Under the pieces are notes generated by a model. It did no database searches, was not told the origin of the DNA, and saw only the letters and a program-made list of their open reading frames with translations. From Anarhynchus alexandrinus (lineage: Eukaryota > Chordata > Aves > Charadriiformes > Charadriidae): a stretch of 64,000 nucleotides of DNA. The DNA lies in assembly GCA_008711295.1 (NCBI GenBank), contig VUYV01000089.1:1043270-1107269 (forward strand), given 5' to 3'. The position numbers and the translations under genes were made by a program. Positions 49,401 through 62,391 of the stretch are shown piece by piece; position 1 is the first letter of the stretch, and every line of letters starts with the position of its first letter.

Positions 49401-52400
49401 AATCACTTCTTTTGCTAGCAAATATTTAAAGGGATGAGAGATTTATGTGCTGTTACTAAACTGATCTGTTTTGATCTGCTTAAGGAAAGGATAAAATTTT
49501 TGAATATACTTATTTTTATTATCCCTCTATACATAAAGACCATTTGTATTCTATTCCATAGATCTACGCTTCCTTCTTGACCATCTTCCCAGTGTCACAT
49601 GCCTGGCTACTGAAAGATGAATGACCAGCAGAAGAGAAGTAGAAGAGCAGAGAGTTGCACATCAGGAATATTGAAGATGTCTATCTATCTGTTTTGTCCA
49701 GGATATATTGTCTTGCCAATAGATGTTTGTCCATCTGAAACCTTTCATTGACTAGTTCATATAATGCCAAACTAGGAACGGTTAATAGGAAATCCCTGGA
49801 ACAACAGGAATAAAAGGAAGGACTTGAGGATGAGCACAGAGCTAGAAGAGATAAGAAGAAAGTAGAATGACACCACACTGCCAGTACTCAACTGCAAGGT
49901 GGTGGCAGAGCAGCAGGAAGAAGACATAAGAGGAAAAAAAATCAGAATGGAGGAAAATATAGGAAGTCAGTATCTCAGACATCTTCTCACCATCATTTGA
50001 CACGGATGTCTCTTCACTAATTCATATTGATTGATTTCTACTGACTTCAGGGGGCTTGAACAGTAATCTTCTAACACAGTTAAAGAGGGTAGGAGTTAAA
50101 TAAGGACAGTGTATAGGTATGGAGACAGCAATCAAGATTAAAACAGAAAATTCAAGACACTCCATGGATTTGCTGAATAATACAGATATCGTTAATATAG
50201 ATATCCCCAGGTACAACTGAATTTGAGGTTTACTATACTAAATCAGTAATGGCTAGAAATTAAAAACTGTAATGTTAGCTCATATTAGCTTTAACTGGAA
50301 AGTTTAGTTCCCCCAAACCTGTCAATCTTCCTGTTTGTACACAGTAGCTTTCCTTTATTTCAGATCTCAGCAAGAAAGATCAAAGTACCCTTGCAGTGGT
50401 TAGCCTGGAAGGATATTGTACAAGGCGTCTGTGATCCACATAATGGTTAATCTAGGTGTATTCCTCTGTATCATGGATGTTGTGTGATTGCCATTTATTC
50501 AATATCTATAGATGCAATGTACAGTCAGTAGATGTACGTGTAGTCAAAGGATATTAAACTTGAGTATATGTATAGTGTATTGTCTTGTTGAATTGAAATA
50601 TTATATGTACCTGTTCAGGAACTGTAGTTTTATTAATAAGACAAGAATAATAGAGTGCATTGTCCAAGGGACTCTTCAAAGCTAAGTCCATATTCCAGTC
50701 CTGACTGCTTTCATTTATTGAGAAATCTGTATTTTGACCAAGATCCTACAAGAATATCAGTGATCTTAGAGCTGGTGAACCTCACCATGGATGGGATTTG
50801 CACATCATGCTGTGCCTTGACCGTAGGTCCATCTGATACCATATCTTGGGGTTCCCAGCATCAGAAATAGGATTTTATAACTGGCTATCACCCTTTCTGG
50901 TTGCTTATTAATAGTTATCTGCTTTGCAAGTGCTTGTGCTTGTCTTATGGGATGTGGAAAGAGCTGGCACCTCCTTGGTGCAAAACAGCCCTTGAGCTTC
51001 TCGTTATGCACAGGAGGAAGACTTGGCCTCTGTCTCTGTGTTAGTAACCTGAACAAATCTAACTGCAAACCATTTAGGGTATATGCTGTGTGGAAGTTAT
51101 CACTAAAAACTACCAATATTGAACTTTTTTCAACCCTTCTACACAGCATGATTAACTCCTACGATGAATTGCACATCTATTGCACATTTCTGAGCAGCAC
51201 AGACAGTAACATTGAAGTCTGGCAAATAGTGCAGTGGGATATTCTTGGAACCTGGAAAACCCCTCCATTTTCCATAATGCAATAAAATATACAACTGCTT
51301 GAACTTCAGTGAAAAATTCACAACCAGACCTTCAGTCTTTCTTTTTTTTTTAAACTGTTGGAAAATGAATCGCATGCTGAAGATCCGTTCTAACTGTTTT
51401 TCCTCACTAATTTGGCCTCATTTCACAAGTGTAGGCTGCTTGTGCCAAGATTTTATATGCTGCTTTTTCTTTCTCTCTCCACTGTGCCAATAAAAATGTT
51501 TTTCATTTGAAGTCTTATATTTATTACTTTCAGTGTCGCTTAAAGGGATAAATCTATCATGGAGTAAAGTGCAAGTCAATAAAGTAACGTACATATATCA
51601 AGCAAACTTTTTACCAGCTAAGGTACTATGGTATAGATAATAGAATTCTTTCAAATATACTGTAAGGTAATGTTCTTAACTGTAACTGTAAATTCTAGAG
51701 TAAGCCAACAGAAATGAGCTTCTATGCTCTAATAAAGGTAATTTTTTAAATACCTTTAGATCCCTTAGTCTGTTTCAACCTCATGCCTATAGAATTGCTC
51801 CTTTGAATTAAATGGGAAATACGTTTTATCTATTTTTTCTTCAAAAATAAAATAAAAACTCTGTATAGTTAGTAGAGCTTCCACAGAAGATCTGTAATGA
51901 AGACCTCTAGCTCCTAATAGCCTCAGACTTACTGAGACTGTATGGTTGAATAAAATAATTATCTGGAAGGTAGCTGTAGAAGGAAAATAGATACCCAAAG
52001 CCAATTATGCAGTGTATCCTCTCCTATTTATCTGGACAGCCCACTGTAAGCCAGAATGAGCTGTGTTCAGGCCAGAACCTTACCTTATCAGAGCAATCCT
52101 TTGACTACCTAATGCAGTTGGCAGGAAGGTTTAACAGTGTTTTTTTTTTCAAATGGTTTGCTGGGAAATTGAAAAGCCCAGACAGCGAAGGGATCCATTT
52201 GGTGGACTTTGCTCTAAGCGCGTGGGCTGAGCAGTTGGCTAGACAACCTGCAGGCTGGCTTCTGTCAAAAATTTTGATGGAACCACTAAGTTGACCATGG
52301 GAACACAATACCATCTGTAGTGGGCATTACAAGTGTATTAAAAAATAGGCAGATGAATAGGTATACATATGTATTTCTGAAGTATTGTTATGATGGGGCA

Positions 52401-53034
52401 GATTCACCTGAATTTATTACCATTGGCAGGCAGGTTTTTTCTGTTCATTTTTCATGTAGAACCTCTTAGAGTTTTCTTTAAGACAGTACATAAGGAATGG
52501 TATGCAAGACTTGGATATGGCAAGTGGCTTCCCTCAGACAGGCCATATGTCCGTGCCACACCACGCTGATTTTAGGCTTCTGGGTATGCTGTGAATCAGT
52601 AACTTTCAAATCAATTTTGCTCAGTTCACATGCAAAATGGTGTTTTGTCTGGATTTTATTACTACCAGTTCTGTCAGAGCACCCTTAAATCTGAAAGCCA
52701 AGCTACCTTTTTTTTTTTTTTTTTTTCCCCAGCTCATGCATTTTCCAGTAGAAATAAAGTCTCTGATGGCCTGATTTCACCCCTGCTTCAACTGGTACTG
52801 GTCTTATCCCTGATAAGGGCTTCAACCCGTGCAATTCTACAGAAGGTGAAAGAAACAAGGAGATTACAGATATAAGGCCAAATATATTATGGCAGTTGAT
52901 TTCCTCAGCTGCAACAGTGTGTCAAAATCAAAACAAACTTCAAAATTCTGGAAATAGAACATGAGAAAGTGTGAACTGACAACTGGATATAAACCACCCT
53001 CCTTTTGGATTGGTATGATGGGGATTATGTGGAT
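46411..53034. other. Unassigned non-coding DNA
   Basis: AT-rich, with no gene or named repeat recognised. Overlapping opposite frames at 50805-51149 (minus, 114 codons) and 50947-51285 (plus, 112 codons) match nothing known. The plus frame's stop overlaps an AATAAA. A long T run is at about 52708-52727 without a nearby polyadenylation signal. Confidence 0.5.
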
Positions 53035-54617
53035 TGTGTGGGCCTTCTCCGGAAGGAAACACAAGAACTGGTTACCCGGGACAGAGACAGGGCTGAGGTA
53101 CTCAATGACTTTTTTGCCTCAGTCTTCACTGGCAAGGACTGCAGCCACACTGCCCATGACGTAGAATGCAAAGGTGAGGATTGGGAAAATGGAGAACCGC
53201 CCACTGTAGGAGAAGATCAAGTGCGGGACCACCTGAGGAACCTGAAGGTGCACAAGTCCATGGGACCTGATGAGATACATCCGCGGGTCCTGAGGGAACT
53301 GGCAGATGAAGTCGCTAAGCCANNNNNNNNNNNNNNNNNNNNNNNNNNNNNNNNNNNNNNNNNNNNNNNNNNNNNNNNNNNNNNNNNNNNNNNNNNNNNN
53401 NNNNNNNNNNNNNNNNNNNNNNNNNNNNNNNNNNNNNNNNNNNNNNNNNNNNNNNNNNNNNNNNNNNNNNNNNNNNNNNNNNNNNNNNNNNNNNNNNNNN
53501 NNNNNNNNNNNNNNNNNNNNNNNNNNNNNNNNNNNNNNNNNNNNNNNNNNNNNNNNNNNNNNNNNNNNNNNNNNNNNNNNNNNNNNNNNNNNNNNNNNNN
53601 NNNNNNNNNNNNNNNNNNNNNNNNNNNNNNNNNNNNNNNNNNNNNNNNNNNNNNNNNNNNNNNNNNNNNNNNNNNNNNNNNNNNNNNNNNNNNNNNNNNN
53701 NNNNNNNNNNNNNNNNNNNNNNNNNNNNNNNNNNNNNNNNNNNNNNNNNNNNNNNNNNNNNNNNNNNNNNNNNNNNNNNNNNNNNNNNNNNNNNNNNNNN
53801 NNNNNNNNNNNNNNNNNNNNNNNNNNNNNNNNNNNNNNNNNNNNNNNNNNNNNNNNNNNNNNNNNNNNNNNNNNNNNNNNNNNNNNNNNNNNNNNNNNNN
53901 NNNNNNNNNNNNNNNNNNNNNNNNNNNNNNNNNNNNNNNNNNNNNNNNNNNNNNNNNNNNNNNNNNNNNNNNNNNNNNNNNNNNNNNNNNNNNNNNNNNN
54001 NNNNNNNNNNNNNNNNNNNNNNNNNNNNNNNNNNNNNNNNNNNNNNNNNNNNNNNNNNNNNNNNNNNNNNNNNNNNNNNNNNNNNNNNNNNNNNNNNNNN
54101 NNNNNNNNNNNNNNNNNNNNNNNNNNNNNNNNNNNNNNNNNNNNNNNNNNNNNNNNNNNNNNNNNNNNNNNNNNNNNNNNNNNNGGCTGGAGCACCTCTC
54201 CTATGAGGAGAGGCTGAAAGAGTTGGGGCTGTTCAGCCTGGAGAAGAGAAGGCTCCGGGGAGATCTTATTGCGGCCTTCCAGTACCTAAAGGGGGCCTAC
54301 AGGAGAGCTGGGGAAGGACTTTTTACTAGGGCATGGAGTGATAGGACAAGGAGGAATGGCTTCAAACTGGAAGAGGGCAGGTTTAGATTGAACATTAGGA
54401 AGAAGTTTTTCACTTTGAGGGTGGTGAGGCACTGGAACAGGTTGCCCAGAGAGGTTGTTGAGTCCCCATCACTGGAGGTGTTCAAGGCCAGGCTGGATGT
54501 GGCCTTGGGCAACCTGGTCTAGTGGGAGGTGTCCCTGCCTATGGCAAGGGGGTTGGAACTCGATGATCTTCAAGGTCCTTTCCAACCTAAACCATTCTAT
54601 GATTCTATGATTCTGTG
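53035..54617 (+). mobile_element. CR1 LINE, long 5'-truncated copy interrupted by a sequence gap
   Basis: This is the longest CR1 in the window. Before the gap the plus strand encodes the linker and start of the reverse transcriptase ([39 protein letters not shown]). After it comes the C-terminal part of ORF2 ([39 protein letters not shown]) ending at the stop 54520-54522. A 95-base 3' untranslated tail follows, ending in ATTCTATGATTCTATGATTCTGTG-type repeats at 54617. The sequenced parts of ORF2 have no stop or frameshift. Most of the reverse-transcriptase domain, including its catalytic residues, falls in the gap. It is truncated at the 5' end near 53035, so the endonuclease region is absent and the copy cannot be autonomous. 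Its tail is nearly identical to the copy at 22598. Confidence 0.95.
53323..54184. other. Assembly gap (862 N)
   Basis: An unbroken run of N inside the CR1 element. Assemblies often break in repeats. The frame reads through the N run only because N was translated as unknown residues, so frame continuity is not evidence. From my recollection of CR1 ORF2, the missing part should be longer than 862 bases, so the gap size may be an estimate or the element may carry a deletion. Confidence 0.99.
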
Positions 54618-57600
54618 AAGATCAGAAAAAAAGAAACCACAGACCTTGCAACACGTGCTTCCTTTAGATGTGCAACAGGACCACATAAAGCAAAACTGGA
54701 AGTCTTTTTCTGCAATCACTTTTCTGATAAATTCTTAGTAACACTTTGTGTAGTTTGACAATGATCTATGCAAGTCATGTTCAAGGTTTTTTTTTTTTCT
54801 AGAGTGTTTAACACAGTGCCACTTTTAGTACAGAACATACTTTGTGCTGTTACTGTTTCTAGTTTTTCTGAAGTCTTCAGGTTTTTTAGAATGAGTTTAT
54901 TTTTGCAAATTACATGCCGCACAAGGTCTATAAGTACAGTATATGATTATTTAAAAAAAAACCAAAATTCTTTTCAGTGGTTAGCATTATGGTAAGACCT
55001 GAGGTAGGGAAGTGACTACAAATATGTGAATACTGAGCAGTTAACTTATGAATATTGTAAATACTGAGATTTTTCAACATTGAAGACAATAGAAAAACAG
55101 AACTGGTTTTGCCACCTTATCTATTAGCTGAAGAGGTTACCAAGACTTCCAATTGCCTGATGATGTTCCAGCAACAGACAGGTCAGAAGACTAATTACCA
55201 GCCAACCCAAATGGCAGAAGAAAACAGACATTTTCCTCTTGCAGGAGAAAGGAGACCGATTAATTTGCAGGTGAAAATTATCAAAAGATAGTATTCTGCT
55301 TTAATGTTCTGCTTCAACTATGACAGTGAAGCACAATGCACTAGCAAAGACAATAGACACAAATTGCTAGTGATAAAAAAGAAGCATAAACTTCCTCAGT
55401 GTCTCTATACAAGCAGATACTCATCAGCTCTTTGCTGGAATGATTTGTGCTCAGCATTATTATTATTTGTGCTGCTCAGTTGCCCAGGAGCTCTGATCCT
55501 TATTGTTACTACCTTTGCCAGTATGATCTAGAAGGAAATCATGCCTGCTTCAAGTAGCAGAGAACTTCAAAAAGAAAACATAAATAACCAATGTAAGATA
55601 AGTACTGTTAACCTTACTTTACTGATTTGGATGTGAAGTACTACTAGATACACTCCAGGATGTTGGAAAAACTAGAAATTAAGCCTCTCTCAAAGCTTGG
55701 CCTTGGTGACAAAACTACCCTTTTTCATCAGCTTTTCACTTAACTACTGACAGAACAAGACTGACAACTGAAACTGGGCTGACAGCCGTATCTGGTCGTC
55801 TTCTGAATGCTAACATACTGTTATTACACCCTGGGTAGCTACGTATCCGCTTGGTTAGTTACACATTTCAAATTATTCGATACCATATGAACTCACTTTA
55901 TAAGCCTTCACTGCAGAATAGGGGAGTTTCAGGTACTACTACGGTTAGGCTTCGATTAGCAATCAGAACAGAATACAATTTACGCAGTGCTACTGACTGC
56001 ACACACGGCCTCAAAACTTCCATCCAACGACACCAGTTTACAGACAATCAGCAGCCCTGATGACTTAGGGAAATAGCCTTCCTTAGTGGATATGAGGCAT
56101 TCAAACCTTGAAATAGGCACGCAGTTATTTGCCAAAATATTTGACACCCATCTTGACAACTGTTCCTGAATTCTGACCTAAAATGCAAGTCATAACACTC
56201 AGTTTTGTGAGCTGACATGGTGTGAGTGAACTTCAGAGAGGTAAATATGCAGAGATAAACAACTGAGGAGGGTGAAGGGTGATAGAGAGAAACTGTGACA
56301 GAAGGGCATAATCGAAATAGGAACTAATTAGGGTCGGGTTTTCAGTAACTATGGTGGCCTGAAATGAAATATACACTTTGGAATATTTCTCTAGGCAAAT
56401 TTAAAACAAGAAAGAGAAGTGAAAGTCAAATCTCTCTGCTGAGCACAACACAGATGTGTAACAGACCTTCAGGACGTCAGCAGCGTGCTGTGGTTCCAGG
56501 ACGTACTTGGAAGGGAAACGTGAAGGATAGTGTGACCCAGCATCAGCAACAGGGCACTCCGCCCTACGGCCTGGGATGCTTTTAAAGCCCTGGAGCACAG
56601 ATTTCTGAGGAGAGAGACAGGCTGAAGAGAGCACACTCCGAAGCTACATTTCAACCCTCAGATTCCGGACTGCATTCCCTTAGACTGAAAGTTTTCCAGA
56701 AAAGGGCTACATACACTATCAGACCCAAGGCAACTTTATTTTCTTATAGGATCTGTCCCTTCCCACACTCCTGCAACTGTTGTCTTTGAGTTTAATCTTT
56801 GTCATAATGTTGTCCCCTAAATCTGGCCAGGGGCCAGAGTAGAGGCTCAAAAATGGTCATTCACTCTTAGGAGGAAAAAGTTCACTTGTTTTGATTTTCT
56901 TAGTAGGTCACTCCAATGCAATGTCCGATTTCAGGTTAAGTACTTCACTTTCAGTAAGACCTAGAAGTAAGGTATTATTGGTCAGATTTGAAATGAAAAC
57001 AAACCTCTGTATTTAGACATTTGCAATGTTGTTATTGTAATTATTGGTCTTGAATCTTCTCATTTACATTTCATTTTAGGACTTCTAGGTGGAAAAATTA
57101 GACTATTCCTCCAGAGGGAAAATTCTGCTTTCTGATGAAGGCTATTTCAAATTGCCAAAATTAAATCCACAGCATGCAGAGAAGTCTGTATTCCAGAAAA
57201 TCACCTTCCCTAACTCAAGTACTTTTTATGACCATTCTGTTCACCTTTGTTCTCTTCCTCTATTTCACAAAGATGACGTGAGTAATGATTATTATATTAG
57301 GTCTGGTACCATGAATGCTACAGCAGACTTGCAGCATAATTCTCTTCCTCCTTAGGGAATTGATATTTTTATTCACAGCACAAGAAAACCTTGTTTGTGG
57401 ACAGAATATTTTCCCCCATTTCTTTTTCTTTATTTGGTGTTTTGATGCAATAAATTGATTAGATAGACTAGACAGTAGTTTCATAATCCTGTTCTGAGCC
57501 TCCCAGAATTAATTACTGTTCACATAATACTATTCAGGAAGTATGTTTTAAAAAGCAGAATACTCATTATGGTATAATTTTCAAGGATGCCATCCACATG

Positions 57601-58299
57601 GTACAATTCCCAACAGTTATGGGGACGGATGCTTGCATATTGCAAAAGGGCAAGATAGTTAGCAGGTGAGGAGTTATGCAGTAATGCCAGTTGGTGCAAT
57701 GTGTGGTCCTGTGTGAGGTGTTCACAGCATTCTTCTCCCTCATCAGATCAGATTTCGCCTGCCCTGGCTCCAAGTATCAGTGTTATGCCAGTGAGTGCAA
57801 ATGATGTTAAATAGCTACAGAATGTACCTGAGCTCCCTGAAATGAATAACAGTGTTTCCACTGGCTTCATGACACCTTATCATGCCTTCAGTGTGGTCCT
57901 TTGCACAAGATTTAAGGCAGTTTTGATCCAACTCCCTTGCTTCAAATAATCCAACGTTCGTAAAAAAGGCGCATGAAAATGTATCTAACTGGAGATCTCT
58001 TTAGTAGCTCGTTTGCTCATTAGTAAGCAGTTCTGAGCATCCACAACTGAAGCAACTTGATAGTTGCACTTACAGACTGCAAAATTGGGGTTTCCTGTTT
58101 GTCTTGTTCAGCTTACTTTTAGTACTGCACTTTTATCTCTCTGTCCCTCAACTAAAGAAGAGCAAAACCTCAGATCTTGTTAATGCACAAACACAAAACA
58201 GCTTCCATAAAGAAATTAAAAGCACACCCAAAATGTCTTTGTGATGGTTAAATGTATTGCCTAGATCAACGCTGAAGGGTTCTCCTTCACTAAGCGCTC
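54618..58299. other. Unassigned non-coding DNA
   Basis: AT-rich, with no named repeat recognised. A segment at 57080-57277 has a good splice-acceptor-like left edge (TTTCATTTTAG) and a strong donor-like right edge (GTGAGT at 57278), discussed under findings. Other frames look like chance. Confidence 0.5.
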
Positions 58300-58306
58300 T
58301 AAGTCC

Positions 58307-58338
58307 TAAAAGTTAGCCAGTGGTGACTCAAGTCCTTT
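58307..58338 (+). repeat. Duplicated 30-mer with AP-1 site, copy 1
   Basis: AAAGTTAGCCAGTGGTGACT begins a segment that recurs at 59039 with about three differences over 30 bases. It contains TGACTCA, the AP-1 consensus, at 58324-58330. A 9-bp hairpin (CTCACTGAT 58352-58360 with ATCAGTGAG 58373-58381) follows only in this copy. Confidence 0.6.
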
Positions 58339-59038
58339 GTATTACGACAGCCTCACTGATCTTCTTGAGTTTATCAGTGAGTCAAAATGATACCTAAGGT
58401 ACGGAAGTGGTACAAAGATTTTGAATGTGCCATCCAAGGCATTGCTAAGGATGATTCGTTACGATGATCCTTCTACAGATGGACTGAATGAGTTCAGAAA
58501 ATCATTTCAGTCCTGAAATTACAGAAGTAAACATATCTAGAGCTTAAGGTAGAAGCTTGGCAAACCTTTTTCTAGATCTTCTTACAAAATTGAAACGATT
58601 GCTTACTTCGTTATTTCTTATACTGACAAGTATCCTTACACAGACCTTGTCATTGTCCTTGCAGTATTTTTTTTTTGTTGTTGCACTAAACAAACATTTC
58701 AAGGTGATACTACAGTGACATTTGGAGAAGCATACACAGTGTCTTCTTTTTGGTCACAAGTACAGACAAACAAAGCATTGAAGTAAATCAATGTTTATAT
58801 TTCTTCACCGCTTTTGTTTCCTACCTTGCATCTGTAGTAATACACTTGAAAGCACACCTACTGCACACCTGAAGAACTATATAGCTATTAAAGACTGAAA
58901 CACATTAATAGCATTGGAAGGGGTAGGGCATACAAATCACTATCAAAGGAGAAGCAGTTGCCACAGTAGTGGTGTCTAGTTAAATGTGACAAGATGTTCA
59001 GAGGCTATTAAATTGATGCTGTATCATATTCACCAAAG

Positions 59039-59069
59039 TAAAGTTAGCCAGTGATGACTCATGTCCTTT
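59039..59069 (+). repeat. Duplicated 30-mer with AP-1 site, copy 2
   Basis: AAAGTTAGCCAGTGATGACT begins the second copy, with TGACTCA at 59055-59061. Similarity to copy 1 fades on both sides, so this is either a short diverged duplication or two remnants of an unnamed repeat. Confidence 0.6.
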
Positions 59070-61961
59070 CCATCACAACTTAATAAATGGATACAGAAAT
59101 TATATTGATTTTCATGGATAAGCAAGTAGATCTGAAATCTGAAAATTCGATGAAATATAAATTATGGAATATGGACCACATGTGATGATCTCATAACAGG
59201 GTGAAAAGTCCACTACTTGGAGAAAGTACACTAAACTGCAAAAGTTTATTTTGACACACTATCACAACAGGGATTTTTTCTGTTAAATACGGGTTGGCAA
59301 ACTTCTCCTTGTGCCTCTAAGGATTCTCTGAAGCCTTGATTTTAATCATAGAAAGCTCTAATGTGGAATGTCTAATTTGTCATAAAGTGAAAAGTGTCAA
59401 TGTGAAAGTAGTAATATGAAAAGGGCGACTTCAGTCAATGACACAGAATGAAGAAATATAGGAGAAAAACTGTTTGCTGTTTTGAAATGAGAACTTGACA
59501 ATCGGCTTCTGTATTCACTGCAATTAGAATCATTAGGTGAAAACTGATTTTCTACATAATGGTTTCCTCTGAGTTTACTTTGTGGGGGTTTTTCAACCAG
59601 TATGCCTCCACAGATTGATGTTTCTGATAAAGATTTGTTTCTATAAAATCAATTTTCTTGTTTATAAAGCAAAAATGAAACCTTTCAAACTTGTAACTCA
59701 AATAGTTTTTTTAACCAGAAATTAAGAACTTTTCCAAAGTTACTTTGGCCAGCTTCTATCATAACTCCCACAATGTTTTATTAATAAGGGCCTGAAGATG
59801 CAAGCAGATCCTCTTGGTTATTTGCTTGTATACCAGACAGATCAAAAAACTTAGAGAGTACTCAACCACCAGAAATATAAGCGTATGGGTTATTCAGAGG
59901 TCAAGAAGATGCAAAAATGGAGTTCAACAGTCCCCTTCTTTCCTGAACTCTGCAAGCTGGTTTGAGAAGTCAATGAGGAGGTTTTTCAGCCTTTGAAAAC
60001 AGAGTATGCTCTCTTTAAGCTCTGCCTTGCTCATTTATCAGTTTTAGTTCTCTTCCCTTCATGCCCCCAGAAGATGGCAGTGTAGGACTCGCTAGGAAAT
60101 ACTCAGTGGAAGGGTAACATTTTTGTCCAATTTCCCTCAGCAATGCTTTATTTTTTTTTAAATGAAATTTGTGCCATAAATTTATTCACATTAACTACAG
60201 ACTAATTCATCCCTTTCCAGAAGGCTTCCTTCCATTCCCCAGGAACTTGGACATGCAATGTCCATTCACATTGTGGGAGCATCAGCAAAGACTTTTGTGG
60301 AATATGACTTTTAGTACTTCACATCTCCCAGATACTCATCCCAAATTAAAGCAAACCACACAATTAAGTCCTGCAGGATTACCAGCAATTTTGGACAGAT
60401 CATGTGGCTCAGGACAATTCCAGATATGGCTCCATGACATCATGGCAGCCTGGGAAATTTTCTTAGATGTTTGGTAACAGTTCAGTGCCATCATGTCAGT
60501 CGAGATCAATAAAGCCCCTGAAGAGATACTGAGTTTGTATTATTTGTAGAAAGAGGATTTCCAAGTCTTGGTTTACTCAAGCCTCTCATGGGCCTCAAGG
60601 CAAGTAGGGCAAGATCTGCAACACACATGAGATCAGAATAGGATGCTCTGAGATTTTTCAGTTTTTGTTTACAACATCTAGATCAACAAAATTGTCTTCA
60701 AAATGTTCAGATACTCAAAACTTTTGAAATACAGCTCCTCCTATAATAGACAACAGAACCATGAATTTCTAGCCTCTGCACTTTCAAGATGGAGATTGTT
60801 TTGATGTGAATGGACAACTGGGGAAGAACAATTAAGGATAGAGAAGAAAAACAAAATTTAAATTAAAAATCCATTTCTATTCAGGTATTGCTACAGCACT
60901 ATTTGTAAAGATTTGCAAGTTCTCAGTGATTATAAAGATAACTTGCTGCTATTTCGTTTTCCTTAACATGTTTAGGAAGATGTTTGAAATACAGTACCTT
61001 ACTGTATACGTAAACTAACTCATAATTTTTTCTGATGCTTTTAACAACTAGAAAAAACCAGTCCTTTCCTGAGCTAATTCAGCACAACAACACAGCCAAT
61101 TCTGCCAACTAAAACCACTACTTCTAGGACATTTCCCATGCAGTCACTTTGTTGCAATCCCTTAGTCTATCTTATTAAGAAACACTCTGAAGTTTTCCAT
61201 ATTAGGCAGCTGGAACAGCCACAAACTCTAAGATGTTTTGCATTTAATGATTTAATCAAGTTTGCTCACTGCTCAGAGAACACAAACAAACACCTTGTAC
61301 ATGTGAAACAATGTTCTTCTTTCATCTATGGCAAAATAACCTCATATTTTCAGTGCTTTTCTAAAGGACAATTCTGTTACCAGAATTCTCTCTCTACAGA
61401 GAAGAAAGGGGACCATGTGCAGAGAATTGCATGCAACAAACGTTGGTGGAATAGAAACTGTGACAATGAAGGCTAAAACGAAGATAAATCAGTATCCAAA
61501 GGAAAAGATTAAACCAATGAGAGGTTATGATGTATTGAAGTGGACTTATTGTCATGAGTGGGAAATTTAGTTCTAACCTGAAGAATACTAAATGCTTATA
61601 TAAGATATGTGAAAGAAAGAAAAATCAAGAAATCTCTGGATAAAACTGGATGGTTCCATTCAGAGTGGGATTGTTCAATTTCAGTGTGAGACAGGAGAAC
61701 AGATTGGTCTTATGTAAGAATCTAGGAAGGAGGAAAAGGAAAATCTTCAACGAAAGGAGAGGAGAGTAGCCTGATATTCATATTTTGGGGAAAATAATAA
61801 GATATAGGCATAAGAAAGTAGTAATTATGCAATTACAAGTACAAAGGTACTTTCCTGTCACCGTCCCCTGCTCCCAGACAGGCACACTCTTCATTCCTTA
61901 ATAATTTGATTAGTTATAAGTGTGATAAGGTTTTAGTTTCCCCAAAAAACGTAACACAACC

Positions 61962-61981
61962 CAAACAACAACAACAACAAA
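61962..61981 (+). repeat. (CAA)n microsatellite
   Basis: Six or so CAA units follow a related AAC-rich stretch. Confidence 0.8.
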
Positions 61982-62371
61982 ATTCCAATCTCTAAAAAGG
62001 CACAACTGCTTACCATTAACCACTTGGTTAAAGTTAAGCTAGGAAGATATAGCAACTCAACGTTCCCAATTGTATCAGATATGTCACTAAAACTCTTTAA
62101 ATTTCAGCGAAAAGATGGATACATGCACCAAATGAAATGACAGATTTTTTTTTCAGTTTTATGACTGAAGCAGCTTATGTAGAACACAGGAATTAGTAGG
62201 TTTTTGCATTGTTTTGAGACAGATAACTCATGCTTACAACATTTGATTATTTTATAGCTATCATCACTGTACTTGAATAGTGGGGAATATTATACTCTAA
62301 CATGTAACATATATATATATACATTTTCTCCAACTCTTGAAGCAGTTTGGGTCTCCCTGAAACTAAGTATT

Positions 62372-62391
62372 AAAAAAAAGGGGGGGGGGGG
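62372..62391 (+). repeat. A8-G12 homopolymer junction
   Basis: Eight A are followed by twelve G. The G run could form intermolecular quadruplexes and is a common site of sequencing length error. Confidence 0.8.

Noticed and set aside
50947..51285. 112-codon plus frame ending in an AATAAA as a small gene
   Set aside because: No recognisable domain; the overlap of the stop with AATAAA is easily chance in AT-rich DNA.
53119..54195. 358-codon minus frame as a gene
   Set aside because: It exists only because the N run was translated; the real content is CR1 on the plus strand.
54297..54512. 71-codon minus frame as a gene
   Set aside because: It is the antisense of CR1 ORF2.
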